Shown piece after piece: positions 11,325-23,228 of a stretch of 64,000 nucleotides of DNA. Under the pieces are notes generated by a model. That model saw only the letters and a list, made by a program, of their open reading frames with translations. It did no database searches and was not told the DNA's origin. Source of the DNA: Limonium bicolor (Eukaryota > Streptophyta > Magnoliopsida > Caryophyllales > Plumbaginaceae); assembly GCA_023374045.1 (NCBI GenBank), contig CM041778.1, positions 91,632,978 through 91,696,977 of the forward strand. Reading direction: 5' to 3'. Numbering within the stretch: the first letter of the stretch is position 1; each line of letters begins with the position of its first letter. Both the position numbers and the translations under genes were made by a program.

Positions 11325-13680
11325 GGCTGCATTACGCCTTATTTTTTGGTAGTTTTGTGGTAGTTTTGGTCTGATTGTTTTGGTCGGTTGTTATGGTTGT
11401 TTTGTGCTGGTTGTTTTGTGTTTGTTTTGAAACTAGTGTTCGGCAGACGGCGGTTTCGTCTGACTGTTTTGAATAAGTTAGTTTTGTGCAGTGTGTTTAC
11501 CGTTTTCGTTGTTACAATTAAAAATTTTATAATATTTTTAAAACATTTTTTGTTAATAAATATAAAATATATGTAGATATTCAATATAGTCTTTAATATT
11601 ATTATTATTTATTAATATTTTAGTGACAATTAATTTATAATATGTATACATATTAATTTATAAATAAATTTTTTACATATATTTGAAAAAATGAAGAAAT
11701 AAAACCATTATATTTAGAGCAAATATATTAGATGTTATATACAAAAATAAATTTTACGGATTATATATTACTATTTAATATAACATTTCAAATGTATTAA
11801 TATTTAAGATTATTTTAATTTTTAATGGAATAAATAATATCATTAAAATGAAAAAACAATTTTTTTCTAATTAATAATAAAATAATTGACTGTAAGCAAA
11901 TATATATATATATATATATAGCTATCACTTATTATTTTTTTATTATATATTGTTTAATTGTTGATAAATATTTATTTTAAACATATATTTGTAGTTAAAA
12001 CAATATATTCTATTCAATTAAATATTACTTAATGAAATTCAGAAACATAAATTTAAATTTAATATCGGATATTCAAGAATGGAAAATAACGTATATTAGC
12101 TAAGGGTGGCAATTCGGGTTAATGGGTCGGGTTGAAGTTCACCCATACCCGACCCGATTAAAATTGTATTGACCCATACCCGACCCAATAATAATCGGGT
12201 TACAAATTATCAACCCATACCCGACCCATATAAAATGATCAAACCCATACCCGCCCGTATAACCCACATAATTAGGCTATGCAAAATTTAAAAGACCTGG
12301 AATTAAATTTTGTATATGATTGCTCAAAGGGAGTTACAAATGAATTAAATCTTACATTCAATATGGTAGATATTCCAGAGTATTCATTATCCTCCGTATT
12401 TTTTCTTTTTCCACATACATGTCGTGCTCAGTAGCACTTAACAGAAGAAGATGATGTGTACACGCCTGGGCCAAATATAACTGTATTTTCTCCTTCAAAA
12501 TATAGAATCAAAACATAGACAAAATCTTCAGAGTACAGAAGAGATAGGACCACAGTGGGAGCTATGGAGGAGAGAGCAGCACACTGTCTTTTGACAATCC
12601 ACATAACGAATACTCTTGTTTTTTGCTTTATAAAGAAATACAACAAAGTAATATTATCAAATAAACAACCTCTCATCAAAAAATACTACATAATCTATAT
12701 TATACTAATAGTAGGTTAGCACTTAGTAATATATTTATATTTTTATCTAATTATTTATTTATTATTTTTTAATAAAATAAATAAACGGGTCGGGTTGACT
12801 ACGGGTTAGGACTTTGAACCCATACCCAACCCAAAATTTAATAGGTAACCCTACCCGACCCAATAATTAAATGGGTCAATAATCATGACCCAAACCCGCT
12901 ATTTTCGGGTTGGGTATGGGTCGGGTTATCGGGTTGAATAAAAATTGTCACCCCTAATATTAGCATATAAAATTATTTTTTAATGATTAAGCACAGTATA
13001 AAACATATAATAACTTTGACAGACTGACAAACCATAATAGTTTGTACAAACAGTTTTGTAATTAATCATTACTTAGCAAGTTGAATACTTATAATTGATA
13101 TTTCTGAAATATACTACGAATATTTTGTACTCTAATAATTTTGATATAATTGAAAGTTTAAATCGTAATTATTATTAGTTTGCTCTTTTCCTTGTAGAAT
13201 ATTTTATTAGAATTGATAGATAGTAATATTTTTAAGAGACTATTTATCCGTATCTGAATAAACAATTTAGAAAAACACTACTAGTTTAAAACTATTGTTC
13301 AGTGTATATACCAATCTTTATAAAAAACTAAAAATAAAAAAGTAAAATAAACTAATTTATATTATATTAATTTATATATTTCAATTTTAATTTAATTTTG
13401 TGTCAAATTTAATATATAATACCATTTTTAAAATATAATTACAAATATTGAAAATTTTCTCGCCCCCTTAATTCTAGTTTTTTGGCTCCGCCTCTATTTG
13501 CAGTATTTATTATATTTGCAGCATAAATTGTTGGTTGTTTGTGGTTGTTTTGTGCTGGTATATTTGTGGTTGTTTTGAAAATTGTTGTTCGAAGGTGGCG
13601 GTTTGACATTTTTTTATCCAAAATGTCAAACTCAAAAATGCCACATTTATACCACATATATGTTGTGACCGAACGCAGCC
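11325..13680 (+). mobile_element. Harbinger-like non-autonomous element (family C), copy 1
   Basis: The left end is GGCTGCATTACGCC and the right end, on the other strand, is GGCTGCGTTCGG. TAT lies on both sides, a possible 3-bp target duplication. Subterminal regions are GT-rich on the plus strand (repeated GTTGTTTTGTG-type units) and AT-rich in the core. The whole element is present in inverted orientation at 60851-62835. Excluding the nested hAT at 12101-12956 it is about 1.5 kb and non-coding. The superfamily is inferred from the terminus style and short duplication, so it is less certain than the element itself. Confidence 0.7.
12101..12956 (+). mobile_element. Nested non-autonomous hAT element
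   Basis: This 856-bp element has ends TAAGGGTGGCAATT and, on the other strand, TAGGGGTGACAATT. It is bounded by a perfect 8-bp duplication ATATTAGC (12093-12100 and 12957-12964). Both subterminal regions are packed with ACCCGACCC/GGGTCGGGTT motifs. The paralogous family C copy has a single GCGAATAT (62062-62069, opposite strand) at the same position, a direct empty site proving the insertion. It is non-coding. Confidence 0.93.
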
Positions 13681-14582
13681 TATAGTATTAGCTTCCTTTT
13701 GATCGGCAGGGCCGGGACGGCACAATCTCTCTCGTTGTGTTAAGTAGACCTGACAATTTGGGTTGCTAGGTAACCCAACTAATTTAAAATATCATCAACC
13801 CAACCCAACCCAAAAATGGATGGGTCAGAAAATCATGACCCTAACCCAATCCGTTTAAAATCCTTTAACCCTAACCCAACCCATCCACCCATTTTTAAGC
13901 ATACAATAATTTAGATGGATTAGGAATAGAAATTAATAAATAAATCCAAAACATCCAGTGCCAGCTGGCACACTAATTAGGATGAAACAAAAGGAAGAGA
14001 AGTAATCTTGCTTGATCGACCCAACTTTAAACGAATTCCATGTATGCAAAGAATGTAAAAGTACTGCACCAATTTCCCATGAATAGAATGTAACACCTCT
14101 ACTACGCACTTAACAATAATTGAAATCGCAGCGGAAATAAACAACTAACTATTAACTAAATGATTCGGTGCTACAAACGCCGTTAACCACCCACGTGGTT
14201 AACAAGGCAGAATAAATACAAGCGTATCGGTCTGATGATCAGACTCCCGAGCATTAGGTACTAACTTCCAGACATACATAACCAACATACCGAGTACTTA
14301 ACAACATTGATAAGTGTCTAAATGAGCATGTTATTTAGGTGTATTTCATGTATAATATTAGCACTTTTCTTGCTCATTTCTCCACTTCGGTTAGTTTTCC
14401 TCTAGTTTATGTTTTATTGTTTTTCTCACAAAATTATTGGTTTAACATGAGGAAAACCAAGCCGGGAGTAAAATAGACGAAGAGACGAACGCGTAGACGC
14501 AAACGGCTCAGAAAACAGAGTCCAAACGAAGAATCTAGAGCCGGTCAAAGTTTGAAGTAAAATAGGCCACGGTCAAGCTGCA

Positions 14583-14806
14583 ACCGCCCAAGAGGAGGCG
14601 GACGTCTCATATGCAACCGCCTGGCGGACGTCTCACAGGCAACCGCCTACTAAGTGGCGGACGAGACTGGTGCAACCCCTAGTAACTGGCGGACGTCACA
14701 CAGCGGACCACTCTCACACAACCGCGAGGCGGAACACTCACACACAACCGCCCGTAATGGGGCGGACCTCTCTAGGGCAACCGCGAGGCGGTCAGCACAA
14801 GAAAAA
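14583..14806 (+). repeat. AACCGCC/GGCGG hairpin cluster in the 5' LTR
   Basis: About eight short inverted pairs (CAACCGCC ... GGCGGAC) follow each other every 25-35 bp, embedded in an otherwise AT-rich LTR and directly upstream of the presumed promoter. The 3' LTR repeats the cluster at about 20603-20818. Confidence 0.8.
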
Positions 14807-15004
14807 CCGGCGGTACTGACTAAAATCAACCGGGCTAGTTTCTTCGCGCAGTCGTCGTCTTCAACTTGAATCGTCTTATCTATCTACTCCGACGCCTACC
14901 TTAAATCGCTCCTGCAATCTGCCTCCTGTCCCCTGCAATTAATGCTTCAATCAATGAAGCAATCAATGAAGCAAATATCTACGTACCACTACCTCTTCAT
15001 TTCT

Positions 15005-15012
15005 TCTATAAA
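15005..15012 (+). promoter_or_regulatory. Putative TATA box in the 5' LTR
   Basis: TCTATAAA lies here; the 3' LTR counterpart reads TATAAATA at 21034-21041, so the 5' copy has lost two bases. The position is consistent with the element's promoter, but this is inferred from sequence only. Confidence 0.5.
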
Positions 15013-15991
15013 CCCATTCCCTACAGCCTTGTACGAGTGCACGGAGAAAACCTGAAAATCACTCACACTCACCTCATCTCATTCTCTTCCAGTAGTTCAC
15101 TCTCGTATTTCATTTCACTCCATTAATTCTCTAATTCACCCACTTCACTTATAATAACCTACGTTCATGTTTCACTCTTCGACCTCTCCATTTCTCCATT
15201 CACTAATCACATCCCCGTGCTGTTATTACGTCCAACCTCTGTCAGATTTATTACCAGTTAATATGTCTGGCTAAGGAGGATTTGCTCCGGGCAAGGTTTT
15301 AATTATGGTTTGTTTAATTATGTAATCAATATTTCTACCGGTTTTAATAAATACAGTTTGTTACGCTTAAAGGATTTCTCTCACCATTTTAATAAATTAC
15401 ATGAATTTATTAAAATGCTTTCCTAAGTCTATTTTGATCAGACCAGGTGATAAATAGACAGGTTATTTAAGCCGTAAATCTGGAGAAAACTTATTATGAT
15501 TTAATAAGTTAGTATTTACAGATGCAATTATAATTCCTTGAATTTAACGTCCGTTTACATAGTATTGCTCGAACCTTGATTAGACCGAGCATTTTCTGGT
15601 AAACGAGTTCTTAAGGGTCTATGACTTAGTCCTTAGGATAATAACAGGAATTTTGCCAAACTAATTTATTAAACCAGTAGAGATAGCATAATTGATCAGA
15701 TTAAATAAAACCTGAACCCGGAGTTCCATTTAATTCATCTGCACTCAGTAATTTAATCTGCTCTTTTAATTCTCTAAAAAACAAGTCAATTAACTTCCCC
15801 CCATTTGTGACAAGCTTAGGAACTACTTTAGCTCGCTATAAGTCCCACGGTTTGACCCCGGCCGCTTCTGTCTTCTACACTACTACGACCGGATTTTAAT
15901 TTGCAGCCCGACGGATATTTTGAGTATTAATTTCCTTCTTTTAATAACTACACCTCTTCTAATTCACTCACGATAAATCCAATCTGCAAAA

Positions 15992-16009
15992 TGGCGCCGT
16001 TGCCGGGGA
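15992..16009 (+). promoter_or_regulatory. Primer-binding site, tRNA-Asp(GUC)
   Basis: TGGCGCCGTTGCCGGGGA, three bases after the LTR end, is the exact complement of the 18-nt 3' end (with CCA) of plant tRNA-Asp. This primer is characteristic of Athila elements. Confidence 0.93.
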
Positions 16010-16421
16010 CTTGATTTAATCTAGTCCCTAAGCCCCGGTTAATTCACCTGTTTTAATTATAAAAATCTGTTAATCTAATATAAAAAAAACAACTGAATTC
16101 AATTTCGGACATATAACCAGGACATTTGACTTGGACATCGGACTTTGGACTTCGGACTTCTAACTTCTAACATCTTTATATTATTGTTATTTCGTTCCAT
16201 TGTCATTTCGTTCCATTGTCCTTAATATTCCATTGTCTCTAACTACTAACTTTAAATTTTCTGTCATTTCGTTCCATTGTCATTTCTTTCCATTGTCATT
16301 TCAATTTTTGTCATTTCGTTCCATTGTATACTAACTACTAACTTAAATTTCTGTCTACTAATTCCTAACATTTTTATTATTCTAACGTATAACCAGTTCT
16401 TTTCTCTGTTTTGAGTGGTGT

Positions 16422-19223
16422 ATGCCTTTCACCAGGTCACAGAGCCTCCCAGAGAATATTAATCACACGGTTGGTTACATCCCAGAAATCGAGAGAACCT
16501 TTCTGCGCAATCTCAGGCAGAGACGAACTCAACAGAACATTACCAACACAGTGATAGATTCTGACCCGGAAACTAACATGGCAGCTACACCAGCAACGGT
16601 TCGAAATATCAACAGGCCGTCTAACCAAGGACAGCAGCCTGCCATCGTCCTTCCTCAACTTAGCCCATCCGAATACGATGAGTGGCAGAAGCTGAAGCCA
16701 TATCATCAGATTCGATGTGTGAAGGAGTTGGGCATGTTTGATGGAACCAGTCCAGACGAAGCCCTGTTACATGTTACAAAATTCTTACAACATGCCAACA
16801 GCCTTACTGCAACCGACGCAGTACTTCAATATGCAAGATTGTCTTTATTCCCACACAGCCTGACGGGAAACGCGAGCAAGTGGTATCATAGCTTAACACC
16901 GAGTACCATTGGTACCTGGGACGACATGGCCACCAAGTTCTATGACAAATTCCTACCTCCGAGCCGAACTTTGGAGATGATTGCTGAAATTTATAATTTT
17001 AAGCAACCAGGGTCGGAGAATATTTGTGAAACTTGGGACCGTTTCAAAGGTCTACTACTCACTTGTCCTCACCGCGGTCTGACGAAGGAACAAGTATCAC
17101 AATTGTTTTACAAGGGCTTGATCGGTCCGTGCAGAACAATGGTGTTATCTTCGTTAGGGGCTGACGTTCTGAAAAAGCCGGGAGCACAATTTCTGAACAG
17201 CATGGAGTCTCTCTGTGAGGAAATTAGAGACTGGGCCTCCGGTGGATCAAGGAGCGGTACTCCAGGATTATATCATGTTGGGGAGAGTGATAACAAATTC
17301 GACCAGCTCATGAGAAGCCATGAGCAACTCATGGAAAGCAATGCTCAGCAAGCAACAAAAGTGAGCACTCTACAGAAAGTGGTTGAACAGATGGCTATGA
17401 ATTCCTTCCCTCAGCAAGCTAAGTCGATGATTTCCCGACCACCTACTACCCCTCCAGGCTATGCTCCTCAATCTCAACCATCACCAACAATTTCTTGTAC
17501 GCAATGTTGTGGGCCTCATGACTATGAACAATGCCCCCAACTACAAGAAATGAAAGCAGCGGAGGAAGCAAACTACATCACCAACAATTCAGGATACAGA
17601 CAACCATGGCAACGTAACATGCAATCCAACCTTAGCTACTCAAACACCGGAAATATCCAAAACCCACATACCCTACAAACATCCCAAAATTACAGACCTC
17701 AGTCCAATTTCCAAGGAGGCCCAAGACAATATCAACAACAGCCTTATGGCAATGAAGCTTCATCAAGCCGACCAGCTCCACCTCCTTCGAATCCTGAGTC
17801 TGATATGTCTCAGATGCAGGAAATGTTTAAGGCGATGATGGGTAAATCCCGAGATACGCAAGAAGAGGTCGCAGCTCTGCGCAAAGACCAAACAGCCTTG
17901 CAGTCTCAGATTCAACAACTCCTAACTCAACAAAGACCTCCTGGCCGACTCCCCTCACAGACCAATCCAAACCCAAAAGAATATGCAAAAGCAATCTACG
18001 TAGTGGACCAGCCCATCACATTAGCTCAAGGGGAGCAACAACCCGAGAGTGAAATGGTCCCTGAAGTGGAGCAGCAGGCCGAGGAAGAGTACCTCGACAC
18101 GAACCAACTGAAGCTCTATGCCAAATTAGTTGCGATAAACGAAATGATGGAAGGTCCACTAGACCTTACATCACAGCAACCTGAGAGCAAACTGGTTCAT
18201 GTAGTGGACGATTTACCTGAGGATTTGAGTTACTCAATAACACCACCCCCGTTCGAAAATGAGCAAACGGTATCAAACCTTCTGCTTGAGCTTGAAGACA
18301 AGCCATCAGAGGACAACTTCTACCTCAACTCCATGGAATCTCCTCCCTCTGAAGTCAATTACCGTTATTTTCCCTCCTTCTCTGTGCTATACCCAGACAG
18401 TAAGGATTGTTACATCCTCGAGAATGAAGAGGAGGAAATGCTCGCTCCCGCCAGAACATCCAAACAAAATACCAATATCACCTTCGAGGAACCACCTCCC
18501 TCTGAAGTTGAATTCAACCAAGGCTCTTCCTTTGAGCCTCTCAAAGAAGACGAGGATTATTACATCCTCAAATTCGAAGAGGAAAAGCCATCCAACTTTG
18601 ATCTTCATCTGGAGGATCACAGCCTTCCCCTCTTGTGCAACAAAGAAGTAGGGTGGAAACTCGCAGTCGGCTCGCTGAGTGAGAAGGCCATCTTTCCATT
18701 TGATCCAGGGTCAGAATTTGAAGAGACAAATTTCCCAGAAGTTCTCCCTGAACCACTCAACGCAGTTAAGGATGTCTTCATCCTTAAATTTGAAAGGGAT
18801 GATACTCACACTAAGGATCATCCATTGGAAAATTTGGGCCCTTCGACAAAGAAAAATAATGCCCACCCCACCCACCCGTTGAAGCTAAATTCCACCTTCA
18901 TTTTCGTTCCAGAGGAGGAAATTTACATCCTCGACTTTGAGCAAGCACCACCACTACCTTCTTGCACCCATACGGCTCACCAACAAAGGGAGAATGTTTA
19001 CATTCTCCAATTTGAGGAAGCACTACAACCATCACCCGGTTTTCACTACAAGATTAATACCAGCAATAACCTCCTTCAAAACCAGGTTTTGTGGAGTTTG
19101 TCTCTTCCTACTATCATTGTTGCCATAATACTTTGTTTTGATCCAGGTGGTTTGATCCTACATATTGCCAATTTCCTGATCCCGGTACTGCCATTGTCAA
19201 CATTCATTTATGATCCGGGATAA
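16422..19223 (+). CDS. gag: Retrotransposon Gag polyprotein with long acidic C-terminal extension
   Basis: A 933-residue uninterrupted Gag, which would form the cytoplasmic particle that packages element RNA. Residues about 100-275 form the Retrotrans_gag capsid domain (ASKWYHSLTPSTIGTWDDMA, then FKQPGSENICETWDRFKGLL). A CCHC zinc knuckle spans about 359-371 (C-X2-C-X3-H-X4-C), the spacing usual in Athila-type Gags. A Gln/Pro-rich linker follows. From about residue 600 the protein is acidic and repetitive, with a YILxFEEE-like motif near 661, 712, 785, 833 and 858, and FDPG/YDPG motifs near 760, 905 and the C terminus. A hydrophobic stretch lies near 888-925. No pol follows. The ATG at 16422 is the first in frame and is followed by a typical basic start (MPFTRSQS). 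The function of the tail is unknown. Confidence 0.93.
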   Translation: MPFTRSQSLPENINHTVGYIPEIERTFLRNLRQRRTQQNITNTVIDSDPETNMAATPATVRNINRPSNQGQQPAIVLPQLSPSEYDEWQKLKPYHQIRCVKELGMFDGTSPDEALLHVTKFLQHANSLTATDAVLQYARLSLFPHSLTGNASKWYHSLTPSTIGTWDDMATKFYDKFLPPSRTLEMIAEIYNFKQPGSENICETWDRFKGLLLTCPHRGLTKEQVSQLFYKGLIGPCRTMVLSSLGADVLKKPGAQFLNSMESLCEEIRDWASGGSRSGTPGLYHVGESDNKFDQLMRSHEQLMESNAQQATKVSTLQKVVEQMAMNSFPQQAKSMISRPPTTPPGYAPQSQPSPTISCTQCCGPHDYEQCPQLQEMKAAEEANYITNNSGYRQPWQRNMQSNLSYSNTGNIQNPHTLQTSQNYRPQSNFQGGPRQYQQQPYGNEASSSRPAPPPSNPESDMSQMQEMFKAMMGKSRDTQEEVAALRKDQTALQSQIQQLLTQQRPPGRLPSQTNPNPKEYAKAIYVVDQPITLAQGEQQPESEMVPEVEQQAEEEYLDTNQLKLYAKLVAINEMMEGPLDLTSQQPESKLVHVVDDLPEDLSYSITPPPFENEQTVSNLLLELEDKPSEDNFYLNSMESPPSEVNYRYFPSFSVLYPDSKDCYILENEEEEMLAPARTSKQNTNITFEEPPPSEVEFNQGSSFEPLKEDEDYYILKFEEEKPSNFDLHLEDHSLPLLCNKEVGWKLAVGSLSEKAIFPFDPGSEFEETNFPEVLPEPLNAVKDVFILKFERDDTHTKDHPLENLGPSTKKNNAHPTHPLKLNSTFIFVPEEEIYILDFEQAPPLPSCTHTAHQQRENVYILQFEEALQPSPGFHYKINTSNNLLQNQVLWSLSLPTIIVAIILCFDPGGLILHIANFLIPVLPLSTFIYDPG

Positions 19224-20331
19224 TAAAGAAAATACGTCTAGCTAGAGACGTTAAACCCGGGCAGCTCGGTGGGAGGCAACCCACTATCTATCTTTTATAT
19301 TTCCTTTAATTTATTATGTTTTTCCTTTTTGTACTATATTTCCCTTTTATTTGCTATAATAAAATGCAGGCTTCACTTGAGTTCTTCTCGCTGTGTAGAA
19401 TATTCTTTACAGGTTCAATTCATGACATTCCACAGCAACACTCAGTGTGGGGGAGCTCTACACACTCTACGAAATCTGGGGAGTACACTCTTTCCTTTAC
19501 TTTGCTTGCCCTATTAATTTTATTTCATCTACGCAATGAGGGCATTGCTTGAGCTAAAGTGTGGGGGAAGAACCTAGGACATCTAAATGCTTAAAATTTG
19601 TTAAGTCTCTCTGCTTATCTTCTGCTTACCTCGCATTTGTTCTAATTGAATTATGTACCCTGCTAATGTAGGTTGTTCTCTTTAAAAACTAATACTATTA
19701 TGAATTGTAGGATAAAGGTACAAATTTAAAATTTTTACATTTGATTACTTTTGAGGAGCATTTTTATATGCGGTGTGACCAAATAATCTGCAAATTGGTT
19801 GGATTTTATTGCTCAGGGTTTCTTTCTGTCTTCTCTCTTAGGGATTGCTAAGGGGTATTTCTCTGTTAAAAAAAAAAAAGAAGTATACAAAAAATAAGGG
19901 ACTTTCGAGACACCATTGGTAACCACAAAAGAGAGTTGAGTGTTCTTAAATACAAAGGCGTGATGCCTATATTTTCTCATCTCTTTTGCAAAAGTGAAGC
20001 AAATGCATAAATCTTTTCTTCCTTTTATTTTCTCCTCAATGCCCATTCTTGAGAAAAGTTGGCCTTGGTAAAAGTTCTCGGAGTCACCAAAACAAAAGAA
20101 ACATTGAAGTACCTTAGATCATACCCCGAAATTCTAAATTTTGTTTTCACCTTGAGCACACCTATGCCGCCAGCAGATAATTTTTCACACTCCTCAATAA
20201 GTTTTAGAGATCAGAAACTATTGACTTTTTTATCCTACCCTTCATAATAATATTTGTTAGTATTGAGCATTTCCTACCTACTTAGGTACATGGTTTTACT
20301 TGAGGACAAGCAAAAAGATAAGTGTGGGGTG
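19224..20331 (+). other. Non-coding 3' region of the gag-only element with polypurine tract
   Basis: No pol-derived sequence remains. The phrase AGTGTGGGG recurs at about 19443, 19559 and 20321, and GAGGACAAGC precedes the last one. AGTGTGGGGTG at 20321-20331 abuts the 3' LTR and is taken as the polypurine tract. Short open frames here resemble nothing known. Confidence 0.75.
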
Positions 20332-22017
20332 TGATAAGTGTCTAAATGAGCATGCTATTTAGGTGTATTTCATGTATAATATTAGCACTTTTCTTGCTCA
20401 TTTCTCCACTTCGGTTAGTTTTCCTCTAGTTTATGTTTTATTGTTTTTTTTCACAAAATTATTGGTTTAACATGAGGAAAACCAAGCCGGGAGTAAAATA
20501 GACGAAGAGACGAACGCGTAGACGCAAACGGCTCAGAAAACAGAGTCCAAACGAAGAATCTAGAGCCGGTCAAAGTTTGAAGTAAATAGGCCACGGTCAA
20601 GCTGCAACCGCCCAAGAGGAGGCGGACGTCTCATATGCAACCGCCTGGCGGACGTCTCACAGGCAACCGCCTACTAAGTGGCGGACGAGACTGGTGCAAC
20701 CGCCTAGTAACTGGCGGACGTCACACAGCGGACCACTCTCACACAACCGCGAGGCGGAACACTCACACACAACCGCCCGTAATGGGGCGGACCTCTCTAG
20801 GGCAACCGCGAGGCGGTCAGCACAAGAAAAACCGGCGGTACTGACTAAAATCAACCCGGGCTAGTTTCTTCACGCAGTTGTCGTCTTCAACTTGAATCGT
20901 CTTATCTATCTACTCCGACGCCTACCTTAAATCGCTCCTGCAATCTGCCTCCTGTCCCCTGCAATTAATGCTTCAATCAATGAAGCAATCAATGAAGCAA
21001 ATATCTACGTACCACTACCTCTCTCATTTCTTCTATAAATACCCATTCCCTACAGCCTTGTACGAGTGCACGGAGAAAACCTGAAAATCACTCACACTCA
21101 CCTCATCTCATTCTCTTCTAGTAGTTCACTCTCGTATTTCATTTCACTCCATTAATTCTCTAATTCACCCACTTCACTTATAATAACCTACGTTCATGTT
21201 TCACTCTTCGACCTCTCCATTTCTCCATTCACTAATCACATCCCCGTGCTGTTATTACGTCCAACCTCTGTCAGATTTATTACCAGTTAATATGTCTGGC
21301 TAAGGAGGATTTGCTCTGGGCAAGGTTTTTAATTATGGTTTGTTAATTATGTAATCAATATTTCTACCGGTTTTAATAAATACAGTTTGTTACGCTTAAA
21401 GGATTTCTCTCACCATTTTAATAAATTACATGAATTTATTAAAATGCTTTCCTAAGTCTATTTTGATCAGACCAGGTGATAAATAGACAGGTTATTTAAG
21501 CCGTAAATCTGGAGAAAACTTATTATGATTTAATAAGTTAGTATTTACAGATGCAATTATAATTCCTTGAATTTAACGTCCGTTTACATAGTATTGCTCG
21601 AACCTTGATTAGACCGAGCATTTTCTGGTAAACGAGTTCTTAAGGGTCTATGACTTAGTCCTTAGGATAATAACAGGAATTTTGCCAAACTAATTTATTA
21701 AACCAGTAGAGATAGCATAATTGATCAGATTAAATAAAACCTGAACCCGGAGTTCCATTTAATTCATCTGCACTCAGTAATTTAATCTGCTCTTTTAATT
21801 CTCTAAAAAACAAGTCAATTAACTTCCCCCCTTTTGTGACAAGCTTAGGAACTACTTTAGCTCGCTATAAGTCCCACGGTTTGACCCCGGCCGCTTCTGT
21901 CTTCTACACTACTACGACCGGGTTTTAATTTGCAGCCCGACGGATATTTTGAGTATTAATTTCCTTCTTTTAATAACTACACCTCTTCTAATTCACTCAC
22001 GATAAATCCAATCTGCA
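20332..22017 (+). repeat. 3' LTR of the gag-only element
   Basis: 1686 bp, nearly identical to 14308-15988, ending AATCTGCA directly before the target duplication AACAT. Its TATA-like box (21034-21041) and GGCGG hairpin cluster (20603-20818) are intact. Confidence 0.92.
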
Positions 22018-23228
22018 AACATCCATCACTGTAAACTGTACACATAAACTCCACTGTCAACTGTCGACAACCGTCACTGTAATACAAACGGTACCAAAAT
22101 ATATCGCCACGGGAGCACAGGCGCATCCCGGGCAACATCCAAAAATAACCAAAAGTATTTCTACAACCTAGAATCTATAGCCATTCCGCTTCCTCGATCC
22201 TCATCCTGCAATAAAAAAATGGAGCCCCCGAGGGGTCAGCAACCCTTGGCTGGTATGGTTAACGTGCAGCCCATCGGCTACCGGGATACGCGCAACTAAT
22301 TGTCATGATGACATGGCATTCATTTTAAACATACAACATATATATCATAGCAAGAGTATTGCATAACAACATCACACATAACATACAAGAACGAATCCCT
22401 TTAGGAAGCGAACCAACACAATTAGATCCCATTGAGAGCCTAGAGAATGTTGTCAAACTAATGCTAAGCTTGTTACATAACTCGTTACCGTCCTGTTAAA
22501 TTGAACGAATAACTTAACACAAAGGTGCGTCGGATATAGTGATCCAAGCACACCGAACAAAACATAGTATGCCCCTGAGGCCCGACGTGAGTCAGTAAAA
22601 TAGCCTTGAATAAGCTAAAGGGAAGATGAAAACCAAAATGGAGAACAACCATAACATACAAAGAGAATCGAACCGGTTATGACATCGACTCTCATACTCA
22701 CACGCGTGGCCGGAACTACCGGACTCCTCACTCCCCAGTTAGCACTTGTTAGAAGTTCAACGTCGAACTCAATAAACAATCACATACCAGTGGTTAAGTC
22801 TTGTTAGACACACACAAGGGAAATGAGTCACACTTAACAACATAGTAATATTAACAACTGTAAACTCATTACATGACTTAAGTCTTACAAGGTCATAAAC
22901 ACACAGAAAAACAAACAACACACAAGCCGGTGTAAACCGGTAGGCAACAGACTGCAAGAAAACCATACCTTGGTCCTTGCTTCGACTGGTTTCCACCTTT
23001 GGAGAATCCTATACACATTTAGTAACGTCGGTTAATTAACGCACTAGTCCATTATTACTTACTACTTCACATATCTAGTTATTTTATTTCCACATCTTGT
23101 TATAACTTCTCACTTTTTAAATTGTCATTATAACACACCTAACATGTCTTAGACAACCTCATAACACCATTACTAACTAATCCCATCATTAGACATCATT
23201 ATTTAATCTTAAACTCAACTTTTTAAGT

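Larger units (their letters stand above)
14308..15988 (+). repeat. 5' LTR of the gag-only element
   Basis: 1681 bp, TG...CA ended, differing from the 3' LTR only by scattered substitutions and one- to two-base indels, which suggests recent insertion. Contains a GC-rich block (14583-14806) of repeated AACCGCC...GGCGG inverted motifs and a CTATAAA box near 15006. Confidence 0.92.
14308..22017 (+). mobile_element. Athila-like gag-only LTR retrotransposon (TR-GAG type), complete
   Basis: This 7.71 kb element is flanked by perfect AACAT target duplications (14303-14307, 22018-22022). The sister LTR at about 36115 shows the uninterrupted site. LTRs start TGATAAGTGTC and end AATCTGCA. A primer-binding site matching the tRNA-Asp 3' end follows LTR1, one gag ORF (16422-19223) is present, and about 1.1 kb of non-coding sequence leads to a GTGTGGGG-type polypurine tract and LTR2. 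No protease, reverse transcriptase, RNase H or integrase is present, so mobility would require proteins from a related element. The PBS and tract style point to the Athila/Tat side of Ty3/gypsy. Confidence 0.92.

Noticed and set aside
18259..18756. Overlapping frames of up to 130 codons inside gag on both strands
   Set aside because: Alternative-frame shadows of the repetitive acidic Gag tail.
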